Positions 30,991 to 43,733 of a DNA stretch of 64,000 nucleotides are shown here, in pieces; position 1 is the first letter of the stretch, and each line of letters starts with the position of its first letter. Origin of the DNA: Nectonema munidae (Eukaryota; Nematomorpha; Nectonematoida; Nectonematidae); assembly GCA_030549495.1 (NCBI GenBank), contig JAUIRK010000993.1:1347501-1411500 (forward strand). The letters run 5' to 3'. A program made the translations under genes and the position numbers. The notes beneath the pieces were generated by a model, which ran no database searches, was not told the DNA's origin, and saw nothing but the letters and a program-made list of their open reading frames with translations.

Positions 30991-33350
30991 TTAAATGCCG
31001 TCTTTTTCAGCCTACATTTTAAATATGAGGAATTCATAAACTCACTGGTTTCAAAAGATTTTTATTTTGAATGTAAAGTAAGTTAAAGTAGGGGGAGCAC
31101 GTCAAGGGCGAAATGTTGGAGAAATGTAAGTGGCCGCTGGAGTCTTACCTGTTAATTGTTCATTTTAATTTTCTCCTTCACTGTTGTAACATTATTAATG
31201 CCTTCATCATGAAAACAATGTCATTTTTGAAGTCTCTTTACGAACTATTTTTTATATACCTCATATAAAAATGAATGAAGGAAAGTTTTTGAATTTTAAT
31301 CACTAAAAATATTCCCCCATCCCCTTACGGTGAACCCATGTGACCTGTGGGTGGAGGATCACTGGTTTATCTCATTGCCTCCTCCTTCATGGCGCGAGCT
31401 TATAAGAAAAATGAGGATATTTAAAACAAAAATATGAAGATAATGGAAGAAAGTATAATTAAATTACTTTTAGAATTTAATTGATGAAGAGAAAAATTCA
31501 TCAAAAATCAAAAGTGCATAGCTGCTGATAAAATGAGATGGCAAATCGCTTTGTTGTGTAAAAGCGCTTGATTTGCGCAGATATAAAAGTAAAATTTTGA
31601 TTATTCAATTTTTTATGTTTGTGCATGTGTGTGTACTACTGTTGTATAGTATAGTATAGACTGATCGATCCATGCCAAACTGTGCTAAAATGACAAAATG
31701 AAATGTGTGTGCGTGAGAGAGAAAATGCATCTAAAATAACCTTTTCTATATTCGCGATATTGGATAGGGCGCTTTTTATAAGCATACTTCGACATGTGGA
31801 GATGTCAAAAGAGTGGATCCAACTGAAATCACTTCGAGTTGACAAAGTAGCGAAAATGGTTAAATTTGACGTTGTTTTTAGTTTTTAGGGAGATTTTTTT
31901 TCAAATTTTTATTTATTAGGAGTCTGGTCAAATCTCACCAAAGCTAACTCCCACCAAATACCTTTTACCAACTCGCTCCAATTATATTTTAATTAATTAG
32001 TTGGATTTTGGTTGCTTAGCTAGTTAATTAGTTAGTTAGAGTTGGTTTGTGCGAGTTCCCTGTAATCGGTAATTTTCTTATCAGCTTAAAAATTTTAATT
32101 CCAGTTAATGAAAGAATTAAAATTTTGGTTATGATGAAAATGAAGTAAATAAAAAGCTTACATACTTTTTAGCTATTTTTTTAAATAAACTAGTTATATC
32201 TATTTTAAAGATTTGACGCAACTCTGACATTTGATCTAGTTCACATCGTGGATCTGTTTTTCATTAATGCTTGCTTCTGGCTAGGCATTATGAACCAGCT
32301 TAGATAAGGCCAAAAAATAGTATGATTTTTTGTGAAAAGCTGTTTTTGCCTTTAAGGTCATAAGTCAGTACATTTTCATCTTCACTTGAACGGAACTTAG
32401 ATATCTGTCTATTCTTGGTGTCGATTCTTTCATTTATCCAAACTTTTTCTATACTCAAAAAAGAAAATAGTAAGTTTTTTATTGATTGAAATGTCTTGAA
32501 ATTTCAACACATTATTTTTGTACATAGAAAGAGAATATATAATAAATTTTGTGAAAACCTTACAATTAAATATGAGTATCTTGTCGCAGCACAGAGCCAT
32601 ATAGAATGCCTCCGAAGCTTGGCCAAGCTCATAATATAACCACATAGTGGGTAGAACTATGGAGGCATTTTTATTTAACAGATTATATTATCTAAGGAAA
32701 AGAGAAATTATATTAAAAATGGCGCATAATTTTTGTCTAAAGGTGAACTCTAAATTGACTCTTCAAAAAACTAGTCACAAAAATGCGAAAAAATTTAAAT
32801 CTAGCTGCTGTAATATTATATATAGTACTTGTGCAGTATGGTCAAAAAATTGGCTCTTCGGTATTGTTTTGTAAACAATTGATTTGTTGTGAAAGTTTTA
32901 CTTTCATCCTTTTTTTGGTGAATCCAAAATATATGTACTTTCACGATAGCTATAAAAGTGTCAAATTGTTACCAATATGAAATGTTAAGCGGGTGAATTG
33001 CTTTAATTTACCTAGATTTTTTTGGCAACTCACCTCATCTCCACCTGTCACATGTGAGTCTTTTATATATAGACATATATTTGCTAAGATATAAGAATAT
33101 TAAATGAGAAAAGAGAGTTTACTTTTGACAAACAAACATGTGTCTAGTGTAAATTAGAAAGAGATAAATAAAAATTGTAAGTGTTTTTACAGGTCAATAA
33201 AACCTAAAAATTTTGTTATTTTAAATTCAATTTAAACCTTCTTAGCCCCTAACAGTAAAAACAATCACTTTACTGTCTACATCGATACAGAGAAAGAAAT
33301 AGCAACCATATTAAAAAATGTGAGTTGAAACTAAATTACATTCAAACAAT
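30991..33350. other. No feature recognised
   Basis: AT-rich. A GTTGGTTTGTGCGAGTT word at 32041-32057 recurs inverted near 24393 (AACTCGCACCAGCACAAACC), hinting at one more dispersed repeat. Confidence 0.35.
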
Positions 33351-33356
33351 TCTTGT

Positions 33357-33705
33357 TTGTTAAATCGTTATATATATATATATATATGTATTTGGCAAAG
33401 AGCGAATAGGAATCAGGCAAGACAAAGTTAAACAACTCTTGTAAATCATGAAATGATAATACTGATGAAGAGAGCAATGATGAGCTTTTAAGAGTTTAAT
33501 ACAGTCAAACAGCAGTAGTACACCTCATTCAAGCCTATTGTGAATGGAGATATAGGAGAAATCTTTATTTAAACCAAGCATGGCCATAGGGGTCAACAGT
33601 CTAGATTGTATGCCATGACCTGGCAGAAGAACGGGAAGAAGAACTGTTGAGTAAAAATATTCTAAGTAAATGTATTAATAAAAGTGTCCTAAACTTACAT
33701 TCAGA
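33357..33705 (+). mobile_element. Tentative solo LTR-like fossil
   Basis: Non-coding, with TATA-like (TA)n near its left side and AATAAA about 25 bases before a CA-type end (near 33676-33705). The layout resembles a solo LTR. No flanking duplication or second copy supports it, so the call is weak. Confidence 0.25.
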
Positions 33706-34027
33706 ATCATTCCTGATTTTATTAATTTTGAAGAGATACGATCTTTATTGATTTTACAAAAAATCTGAGCAAATATGACGTAATTTCTCTTGTTTTTAGG
33801 TATTTAAAGTCGTATTGTTTTTGTAGGAACTTCGCTTATTTTTCACCCTACTTCGTAAGTGTTTTCACTCGTAAAAATTTTAATTTGTAGATTCCCCTTT
33901 TCTCTGCGCATTTAGTTCATTGAAGGAAAAAATTGCAAAGCGGTCTCTCCCACCTTCATCATTAAAAAGATAAGTTGAAGCGATTTTGTTCATTTAACGG
34001 GTAAGAATCATTGAAGATTTAATGAAC

Positions 34028-34997
34028 ATTTAAGGCAGGAGTGGGCAAAACATGGAGGATGTGCGCCCGCGAATTCGTTTTATGTGGACCTCGCGCCATC
34101 TTAAAATTTATTTAAACATATTTTTCAAAATTTCAGCTTAAAATCAAAGAAGTTTTGGCAAGTCAATTAAATACGGAGTGATGAAAAACATGCAAAATAA
34201 GTGTGGTAAATCAAAAAATGATATATTTTTGCGCACGCACATTGAATGAGGCATGCGTGTACTTGTTATATACTACTATTCTTTTAACAGAGCCTCACAC
34301 AATGACGTAGCGAAAAATAAAAAAGGGGTGCCACATAGGGGCACATTTTTTTCAAAAAAATAAAAACATCTAATTTCTCAGAAGCTTAAAAGTTAACAAA
34401 ATTTTTATTAGAAAATTTGAAGCCTCTGCGATTTTTGCGACAAAAATTTAAACATTTTATCAATGCAGATAGATTTATATTAGCCCTAAATTTTTAGAGA
34501 ATAAAAATAAAGGAGGGACGGGGGGGGGGGGGTTCTTAGCGAAAATGGAGGGGCACTGCACCACAGACCCCATCCTCGCTACGCCACAGGCCTCACACCC
34601 TTAAAATTATTAGAGGGAGGGGGTCAAACTTTTTTTTTATAATCTTAAAAAAAAAATTTCAAAAAAATTTGTGTCTGAAACTCAACTATAAAACAAGTAA
34701 AGTAATATGGAAGGTCTACTCACAAGCCAAACAAGTCTTCTTATGATATAAAAGAAATAAATTTGTAAAATTCAAAATTATTGGTGGAGCGAAAGGCTTT
34801 TTCACCCCTTTAAATCAAATGGGGGAGGGGGACCCGCCGTCGCCCCCTTTCAGATGTGCGCCCCTAGCTTTTAAAATTTTCATAGAACCTAATTTTATGG
34901 CCCGCTAAACCATAAAAGATTTCAATTTGGCTCCCAATTCAAGATTTGATGACGGGTATGGATAATTGAAGGAATTTTGATCATTAAGAATTTAAAG
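34028..34997. repeat. hAT-type composite region with duplicated flank
   Basis: CAGGAGTGGGCAAAACATGG at 34036 looks like a hAT left end, followed by ATGTGCGCCCGCG; GATGTGCGCCCC reappears at 34853. CAGGGGTGTTAAACATACGG at 34998 is another hAT-type start. The 40 or so bases before both starts are similar (ending CATTTAAGG and GAATTTAAAG). A separate hAT MITE (34300-34589) is nested inside. Confidence 0.45.
34292..34597. mobile_element. hAT MITE, CAxTGxCGTAGCGA type, with perfect 8-bp duplication
   Basis: Element 34300-34589: left end CAATGACGTAGCGA, right end inverted CTGTGGCGTAGCGA. GCCTCACA flanks it at 34292-34299 and 34590-34597. Non-coding, with a G-run near 34520. Confidence 0.85.
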
Positions 34998-35004
34998 CAG
35001 GGGT

Positions 35005-36754
35005 GTTAAACATACGGCCCGTGGACTGCATTCGGCTCGCCAAGAGATACAATGTGACACGCTGAGTATTTTTAACATAATATAATGATTTAAAACTCTT
35101 GAGTTTTCCATTTTTGCATTTGATACATCGAAATAGCTCATGGAGTTAAAATGTGATTCTTTGATGAAAAACAACTTTTGTACAACGTAATTAATTGATT
35201 TTATATCTAATTTCTAAATATCCGAAAATAACTTCACTGACTTTGAAAATTATATGAATGTTTGGAACGACTTATCTTTGCAAATAAATTTTTTTAAGTA
35301 ATGAAGTCAAAAACAGAACAAGACTAAAAAACTGATCAGATAGATGATATTTTAATACTTTCTGCTGCTACCAATTTAACTCATGATTTAGATGAAATTG
35401 TTAAGAGATGTCAAATTTCTGAAAAATCTAAAAAGAAAAATTAAGAATATAATAGAAGGAAATTGCGTTTCTTTTTGCCAAAATTAGATTAATTTTTGTT
35501 GGGTAGGCGCTAAAGATCTTCAGTGCTAATATTCTACAAATTATTCATTTGAAAATCAGATTCCGTTTTTTGAAGGAATGATTTCAACTTCTGACTTATG
35601 TGCTTATCATTAGTTATTTAAAAACATTTTTTTCATACATTTTTGTTATCATTATTACTTTGCAAAATTTATGAATATTTTCGTTCGCTATTCTAGAAAA
35701 GGGTATTTTTTAAATATAAATTTTAATAAAAAAAAATAAAATGTATTAAAGTTTTTTAATAACCAATTAAATATCACTTATTTAATCTACATTTATCTGT
35801 GTATGTGATTTAGAATTTTTGCTTAGAAGATAAAAATATGAAATATTAATTTCGAATAAAAATTTGGTCATTATAAAAAAATGTGTCAGGAAAATAAATT
35901 TAATTTTTTGCAATTAAGTTTTTAAGCAGAACTAAAATTTTTGATAGAAATATTTGAATTGTAAAATAGTTCTGCTTTTGAAAGTTTCAAACAAAATATG
36001 TTCAATTTCCGAATCATTTTTTTTCTATCAAAAAATCAAAAATTCTGAAAGTATTTTCACAATACAAAATAGTAAAATTTTAAAAGAAAGCAATGTCGGA
36101 CATCATATTAATTTTTTTCTGAACAAACTTTTGCATTTTAATTTGTTTCTTTTCAACGATTGTAGCCAAATAAAAGTTCTTAAAATTGACCAATCAAAAA
36201 AAGTAAGATATGCCTGCTTTGAATAGTGTTGGGAGCATGACTTTTTGATTAAGACCACTTTAATCCACTTTTTTTGAGTTGAACCCGTTTGAATCCTTCA
36301 TATTAATCAGAGTTTTTTCTTAGGGGAAGTATAACCAGCTTGCTAACTAGGTCATAAGGATATGTTATATTAGAAATACCTTTGGGCATCATAATAGATA
36401 TTTACAAGCTTTAAGAATAACAAAGTAAAAACAAGCCAAAAACAAACTATAGATACTTACATAAATTCTAATATTAAAATGGGTTTAGCAAAGTATAGGT
36501 GGAAAAATATACGTCGAAAAAAAACGCGAAAAAAACGAAACATGATATTGCATATGTTGAATCCTAGATAACTCATAAATAAGTTTGCAAATAAGAGACA
36601 AATTCAGAGATGTCGTAAATAAGCTATTATTTTCATTAAAGTTTACATTGCTGGTTTCTCTATTATTTTTATATTGTTATGATAACAGAACTTATTTCAA
36701 TAAAATACGTACTTATATATATAGCCCTTCGCCTTCCTTATCTTTATAATTTGA
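35005..36754. other. No feature recognised
   Basis: Very AT-rich. The 90-codon frame at 35954-36226 has no family motif. Confidence 0.4.
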
Positions 36755-37170
36755 AATATACCATTTTTGTTTTGCAATTCTATTTTGTCTTTTTGTTAAT
36801 CTATTTTGTTACTTTGCAATTCTAAACAAAAAACCTCATGTGCCTTTTTTAAAATAATGATAAAAGTCAATTAAAAAGATATTGCAAAATTAAAGTGAAC
36901 ATTTTAAAAAAGTAAATGAAAAATAAATTTTTTTTGAAAAGAATCATAAAAATTTGTAATAATTTAATTCCTGGGCAAAAATTTAGAAAATTTAAACTGG
37001 AAATAATGTTAAATTATTTTAAAAAAGTTTAAATAAAAATGACATATGTCAAAACAATATAAACACAATAAAATCAAAAAATTAAATCCAGATTGTAATA
37101 GAATTATAGAAATCAAATAGAAGGCAAAATAGAGTTGCAAAAGGACAAAATAGAACTAAAAATCGTACAA
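36755..37170. repeat. Fold-back-like TCTATTTTG / CAAAATAGA repeat, copy 2
   Basis: Left arm around 36770-36825 (GCAATTCTATTTTGTCTTTT) and right arm around 37118-37165 (AGGCAAAATAGAGTTGCAAA, GGACAAAATAGAACT) are inverted relatives, with an AT-rich centre. Copy 1 is at 9600. Confidence 0.45.
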
Positions 37171-38780
37171 TAGCTTCTGTTTTAGTTTATGAAAAATGTA
37201 TTCCAACTAACTCAAGAATTAATAAACATAAATTATATTTAGTATATATTTGACATACATTTAAAAAATTTCCAAAAAATGAATTTCTGAAAAATTATCA
37301 TTTGAAAAAAAATGCCCAATGACTTTAAGAGTAAAGATTTGCTGGATTATAACACGGCATTGAAAATGCAAGGTTTTAAACAAAATAGCCTGGCGTGAGC
37401 TCAAGAGACTAGAATAAAGTTTAATTAATCATTAGTTTTATTAAAATACTTAATTTGGGTTAGGGTTTATATTATTGAAAACTAATTATCTGTTAATCTA
37501 TATCAATGAGTAGATATTGGTGTCTTATTTGGCCTGAAAGTGCTAAAGCCCAAAAAATTGTCTGGTTCGAGCATTAGATTAAAATGGTTTCAAAGAAATA
37601 TAAAAAAATGTTTGTACTTTAAAATTGTGTAATTGCGATTGAAAAGCTTGAAGAATATTGACTCTGATCAATATGGATGGATGGAGGACGTTTGACCTCA
37701 ATTTTTGGTGTTCATCCTCTCTACCAAGAATATAGGAGCGCGTGTGTTTTTGTGATTAGAAAATGCATGATTTCATGCATCACACTAAATGCGTCTGAAC
37801 TATACGCTATAAAATATCTCAAAATAAATTGCAATAAATAAATACTTATGTTATAATCTCATCATCTTCACTTCATCATCATCATCTTCTTCTTCCCTTT
37901 AAATCATCATCACCCGTATCATCAAGAAGTAACGCAACAAAAACAAGAAGATAATAAAAGTAATGTAATAAAATTAGTCCAAAAATTTAATTAAAGCCAT
38001 TTCACTGTATAAAATAAAAGGGTATTTTTCAACAAAATATATTATATTACTTATTCATCTAACATTACAGATAAAGCTTTTTGAATTAAATATATAGGTG
38101 AAATTTAGACTTACAAGGTGTATAAACAACTCCAAAAGCATCCTATTGGTTACAAAATAAAAATTTCAATAATAACAATTAATTGCTTCTAACTGAAGGA
38201 AAAAATGTTTGCAGAAATTAATTATGAAAAATAGAAAAATATATCTCAAAAAGTAGAAAGGAAATTGAACGAAATAACAGAGAAGATGAAGGGTGCTTTC
38301 TTGTGTTGTTTGCACAGGCAAGGAGAATAAAAAGTGAAATATCGTCTGCTTCTCGCATGCGAGTCAGCTGTTAAACGGAAGTAGACAAGAGATGAAGTAA
38401 AAAGCCTCCTTGCTTGGTTGCGTGTATATGTAATCGTAGGCAGCATCTTCCTCACTCAACAACACTTTATCACTCGCGTGAGTGAAGAATACTCTCATTC
38501 CATTGGCTAGAGCAAAGTATCATGCAATTTTATACATGTTGGTGTGGAGCAGCGAGGAGGAATGCACAAAAATTCTTTCTACCATTGAGAGGAATGCAAA
38601 TTTTGGAACAAATATGCAAGGAAGGTAAATGTCATAAAATTGGCAACTTCATACATAAAATTGGGCCTTTCTTATTGTACACTAGATTTCGTCGATAAGC
38701 AAAACGAGGTTTACTATAAATGTTCAAGTTAGTTATTAAATATCGTTGCGACAAATATAAGCAGATTTTTTTTAAAGCTT
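37171..38780. other. No gene recognised; short palindromes
   Basis: CTCGCATGCGAG (near 38352) and TCACTCGCGTGAGTGA (near 38470) are palindromic within a stretch richer in GC than its surroundings. No coding family seen. Confidence 0.35.
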
Positions 38781-39130
38781 TCAGTGAAAAGACGAAAAAA
38801 GTCGTTTTAATTAAAATTTTTTTTTGAAAATAGAATTTTGAGTGAGAAGACGCATTCTAGAAAATAAATTTTTTAGTTAAAGTAGTTAAAGTTTGAACTT
38901 AATCATAATATAAGACTTTTGAGTGAAGATATCTTTTAAATCGTAAAAATATAACATTTTTTGTGAAAAGACGCAATTTGAAAAATAACTTTTTGTTGAA
39001 AACTGTTACAATTTGACGTAATTAAAATATCTTTCTAATCGTATTTTTTTGTGAAAATAGAAGGTTTCAGTAAAATGATGCTATCTGAAAAATAAACATT
39101 TTTTGTGAAAAAATTTTTCAGTTAGAAAGC
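38781..39130. repeat. Degenerate tandem repeat, GTGAAAAGACGC unit
   Basis: GTGAAAAGACG (38785), GTGAGAAGACGCATTC (38841), GAGTGAAGATATC (38921), GTGAAAAGACGCAATTTG (38964) and GTGAAAATAGAAGG (39052) recur every 40-90 bases, most followed by GAAAATAAA and a T run. Five or so diverged units. Confidence 0.5.
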
Positions 39131-40228
39131 CACCATTTTTAAATTTATCCGAAATATTCTAAAGTATATATGTTCGTTAAAATACAACTTGATTTATAAT
39201 TAATTTGGCAAGGTTTCTTAAAAATAAGTGTGGGTAAGTGGAAATTGTACATTTAATCAGTTAATAATTTTAAAATGGCACATTAGCACAGTGATAAAAA
39301 TTGGCAGACTTATACTTGAAATTTTGTGCTATGAAAGAATTTATTGTGATATTTTGCGGCTTAAAAATAAATTTGCCATTATTATTTTTTAAATTTTTAC
39401 TAATTAAAAAACTAACAAATTATAAAAATAAATTTTTGGAAATTAATATGGAAGAATTTTATAAAAAATTTTTCTTAAATGAAACTTTTTATTGAAAAGA
39501 AATGAAAAAAAATATAAAGAACTAACTAATTAAAGTGAGGTATACTACGTGACTAAGTCTGACCCTAATTTATTGTGATCAAGAAACTTGACATTTTAAC
39601 AATTGTCAAGAAAAAAAAGACAATTTTCAAAACAAATTTATAGTTAAAGGTAAATTGAAAACGAATGTGTATATAGAGTATAAAATGTTAGAATAAAATT
39701 AATTGTGTAGGCATACGTTTTAAAAATACCAAAAGAAGTTTATTACAGGTTTTTTATTAAATAGGCTATTAACCTTATTCCTCCCGATGTAAAATAACTT
39801 TATGCAATAAATATCGGTCTTTTTAAAGTTTCAGATGATCACATTCTTTGATTCATTTTTTATTTTTATATATTATTAAATCAACTACAGTTCTTATTAT
39901 TTTGTTATAATAATATAAGCTCTATCTTAAAAAACGAGAAATTCAAAAAAGACGGGACGACGGCTAAAATAGATGAAAAACGGTACTTACTTTTACGTTC
40001 AAAGACGTACGTCTTGTCAGCCTGTAACTAACTAAGCTCACAAACGAAGTGGCTACCTCACCAAATAAATAATTTGAAAATAAAGATAGGCAAATTTACT
40101 TTATGTCCCTTCCAATATCTTTTCAATTTATTTCCCTAACAAATTCCAATGTTAACATGAATTCATTGAACATTACAGCATCCAACCTTCAAACTTTTTC
40201 TTGAATCATATTTATCTTCTTTTAAATT

Positions 40229-40553
40229 ATGTATACCAGGGACGTGCAGGGGGGGGGGTGCTTGGAGTTCTCAAGCACCTGCCCTTTTTTCTCCTGTTTA
40301 AAAATTGCCCTTTATAGAGGTATGTGTTATATGTCTAAACCAGTGACGTAGATAAAGATAGACCTCATAGTCATTTGTGTATAAGTTTATATAATTTTTT
40401 CTTAAAAATTTCTTAGTTTTACTTTTAAATAGTTCAGTAGACTCTATAATGATTACTATATTTCAGCCGTCTTCTCTACTTGAACACCTGCCTTTAAAGT
40501 CTCCACTTGAGCACCTGCCCTTAAATAATTCTCTGCACGTCCCTGATGTATAC
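40229..40553. mobile_element. hAT MITE, CAGGGACGTGCAG type, with perfect 8-bp duplication
   Basis: Element 40237-40545: CAGGGACGTGCAG at the left and its exact inverse CTGCACGTCCCTG at the right. ATGTATAC flanks it on both sides (40229-40236, 40546-40553). Inside, GAGCACCTGCCC recurs at both ends. Non-coding, 309 bp. Confidence 0.92.
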
Positions 40554-40977
40554 TTCTAAATTCAAAATCAAATACGGAGCCATATGAATTTGGAAGATTT
40601 TAATATAAAGCTTTTAAAACAAGTATGTAAATTATATACACTTGTCAGCAAAATGATCAAAAAATGTATTAAAAAGTAGCAAAACATATCTCAAAAATTT
40701 TTCAAGTCAGATGCATTCGTCCTTGAAATTTCAAAAAAAAAATAGGCCTTTGGTTATATAATTAAAGTGATTTTAGGAAGGCTAGCAAATTGCTACTCTT
40801 TGCTATATATTAACTTTCTATAGCTAAATTTTCTGTATTTATTAAAACACATTTGCGACTTTTGAATAGTAATGTCGAAATTTTTGTGTGGGACAGACTT
40901 CGTTCTTCCATTATACATAGGCAGACCAGAAGTACCGGTTTGAAGAGTGCAATATCGTTTTATTTATATTTTTAAAA

Positions 40978-41471
40978 GAGATGTATCGGATGCGAAATTT
41001 TTGTATCTGCCGATGATGATGTGTAAGCGGATTTCAAATTTGACATGCTATGCGATGCGGATGTCGGAATTAATTTTTTAGTGGATGAAGATATCATAAT
41101 TGCTATTCTAAGCAAACGCAAGTTTTCTATACTTCTTAAAAATGTAGAGAGAAACTTACCATAAAAATTTTGGATAAAGTGAAAAATTTGGAAAAAAAGA
41201 TTGCGCTATGTATAGAAAAAAGAAAATGTTTCAAAGTGGCAGAGGCGAATGTTGAAACTTATATGATCCAGGGATGAGGATGTGAACCCTTTGAGGACCA
41301 GAATTTTGAAGACTAATCGTCTGCTTTATTTTTCAATGCAATTTTATATATCTAAAGCAGACGATTTCAATTTTTTTGGGACACCAGTATCCCACCGGTC
41401 CTCAAAGGGTTAAGAGGATGTAAAAAATTTTGCGAATAATCATCAGCATCTGCGGATATCCGATACATCTC
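40978..41471 (+). mobile_element. GAGATGTATCGGAT repeat family, copy 3 (complete ends), split by a MITE
   Basis: Begins GAGATGTATCGGATGCG and ends CGGATATCCGATACATCTC, so the ends are inverted repeats of about 14 bases. Body about 370 bp after removing the MITE at 41287-41409. GCGGATG-type words recur through it. Non-coding. A TIR-bearing MITE of unassigned superfamily; the relatives in this window are at 800, 6295 and 49198. Confidence 0.75.
41283..41413. mobile_element. piggyBac-type MITE inside the GAGATG element
   Basis: CCCTTTGAGGACC at the left (41287) and its exact inverse GGTCCTCAAAGGG at the right (ends 41409), flanked by TGAA and TTAA. It also carries an inner inverted pair, AATCGTCTGCTTTA and TAAAGCAGACGATT, so the 123-bp unit can fold almost end to end. 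Confidence 0.9.
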
Positions 41472-43639
41472 TCATTTTTAAACGTATCATAAATGCCCCA
41501 TTTTTTATTATTATAACTTTATAATAACAAAATCTATATGTCTTTTACTATTGTCTAAAATAAAAGATTTTTGTCATTTTATTATAAATCTACAAAAAGA
41601 AGCCAGATTCACAAACAATAATTATAGATACGTATTCGAATTAACAGGATCATGATAATTAGTTTAATGGGTTCTGTCAACACTATGATATTTATTTCTC
41701 TGTCTCTCATGGAGGAAGAAGGGACATGCGTATTTGCCAAGACAAAAGCCTACTTCTGCGTTTTGTCACAATTTGTCCCGTTTTTGTCACAATAAAATAT
41801 GGTGAGCGTAATTATGCAGAAAGCGAAAAATATTTTATTATAAAAAACACTTTTTACTCAATTTATTTTTTGCAGCGTTTTTATGATTTATTTGAAGTTA
41901 TTTTTTCTTATTAGAATTTTTTTTTTAATTAAATTATTATGTCAGCAGAAGATTAGAATCTTGGTCCAGGGAGATTGTGTTAGAGTCTTGATCGTGCCAT
42001 TCATATCTATCGTCCAGTTACGGAAGAATTTTCTTTCCTAGGATATAAATTTCATTTTTGTGAATTTATATTTTAGTTAAAAATAAACTTTTCTTAATTA
42101 AAAAAAGTGCAACTTGAAATTATTTTTACACATTTTAAACTTTGGTCGAAAATTTTAACAGTTTGAATAATTAGGAAAAAATTTTGAACAATCCTTTTTA
42201 AACAAAATTTCAAAGATGTACGCTCCAGATATAAATTCTCTGATCTTTCACTTATATGCTGGTAAATAATAATCTTGATCACTTTTATTCTGTAAATATC
42301 GATCCTTGGTCCCTCAATCTTCTGAATCATCTGCATCGGCAACATATGACACGCGAAACAATCCACAATAGGACGCCTAACCCAAAAAATAAACTTACAC
42401 CTTGCTTATAACTATATATTTCAAGATGAAACATCATAGGTTTTTTTAGGATCGTTTTTGAAACTCTCCACGGTTAACTGTATTTGGTAATATTAAATTT
42501 CAATAAAAAATATCACTGGACAAAGTTAGCGAAATTGAACTTTTAGTTTTATTAAAGTGAAGTTGAAAACGCCTATTTTTTGAAATCAGTTGTAAGTTTA
42601 GCAGCACAGATCATAATCTTTTGAGAAATCCTACTTAACATGCTCAGTCTAAACAAGGAGACTCTTAAAGAATGGTGTCATCTTTTAAGGATCACCTACT
42701 TTAAGTAGAAAACTTTTCTCATTTTCCGCTAAATTTTATATAAGAAAATTGGTATAGTCGCAGAGACACGGGTTTTCGTAGACAAAAATAGAATTACTTT
42801 TAGATGCATACATTTAGACGTAAAGAGCTATGTTATAACGAGTTTCAAAAGTGCATACCCAAAAATTGGTATGATGGGGTTGGCACGCGAAATCGTTTGT
42901 CAGATAGACTGTTAGATAACTCAAAACCCATTTTACACTTTTCAGCATATTTCTTTGCACTTCATCATATTTTTTAGGCATAGGAATGTTAGGAAATCTT
43001 TTCACAAGAGAATCAAAATTTTGGCCTTTTCTTTGTGAGTAGGCTTTTGGCAAAATTTTTTGCTTTCGGCAAATACTTTGCTGTTGAACGAAAGCACCCA
43101 ATTTAACAACAATAAAAATGAAACACGTGGAGAGTCATTCTTTGACTGTTACAAAAGACCAATGATTTTTATTTAGAAAGGATGTTTAAACATATTTTGA
43201 GATATATTTTTTACTTTCTTTGGAAAGTTGATGGAATGAATAATTAGTGCCCAATCACTTTTCTTGAAGTCTGCAAAAGTCCAAAATTTAAATATAGTAA
43301 AATATGATTATAACTTTTAATTCGTTATATAAGGAAGGACATAAAAGAGACATAAATCTGTGAATAAAACATCTTTTATTTTAAAAACAAACATTTTATA
43401 TCATATATAAATGGTGTAACAAAAATATTACAAGTCTTTAAAAAGTCGGCGATATTTTGCTGTTTTAAAACACGGTAGCGCTTGATCATAATATATGTTA
43501 ACTCCGCAAATAATTGAAATAGTTACATAAGATATAGCTACGTTATATCAGGTTAATTTATAATGACTTTATGGCGCAAGGTCCAAGAAAATCAATACGC
43601 TATATCCGAAATTTCGTTTTAGCCGATTTCTTGTTATAG
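41472..43639. other. No gene recognised
   Basis: AT-rich. A 95-codon minus-strand frame at 42814-43101 (contains KILPKAYSQRKGQNFDSLVK) has less biased composition than chance frames here and an acceptor-like TTTCGTTCAACAG near its start, but I do not recognise it. Confidence 0.35.
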
Positions 43640-43733
43640 GTGGAGGAGAATTTGAACAGGCAAGCAAATTGTTTCGTTATAATCGAAGTTTTGTTATAAC
43701 CGACTTCGTTATAAACAGATTTCACTGTATCTC
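43640..43733. mobile_element. pogo/Tigger-type right terminus
   Basis: Read inverted: CAGTGAAATCTGTTTATAAC then GAAGTCGGTTATAACAAAAC, with TA next to the end. The partner end was not found. Confidence 0.5.
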
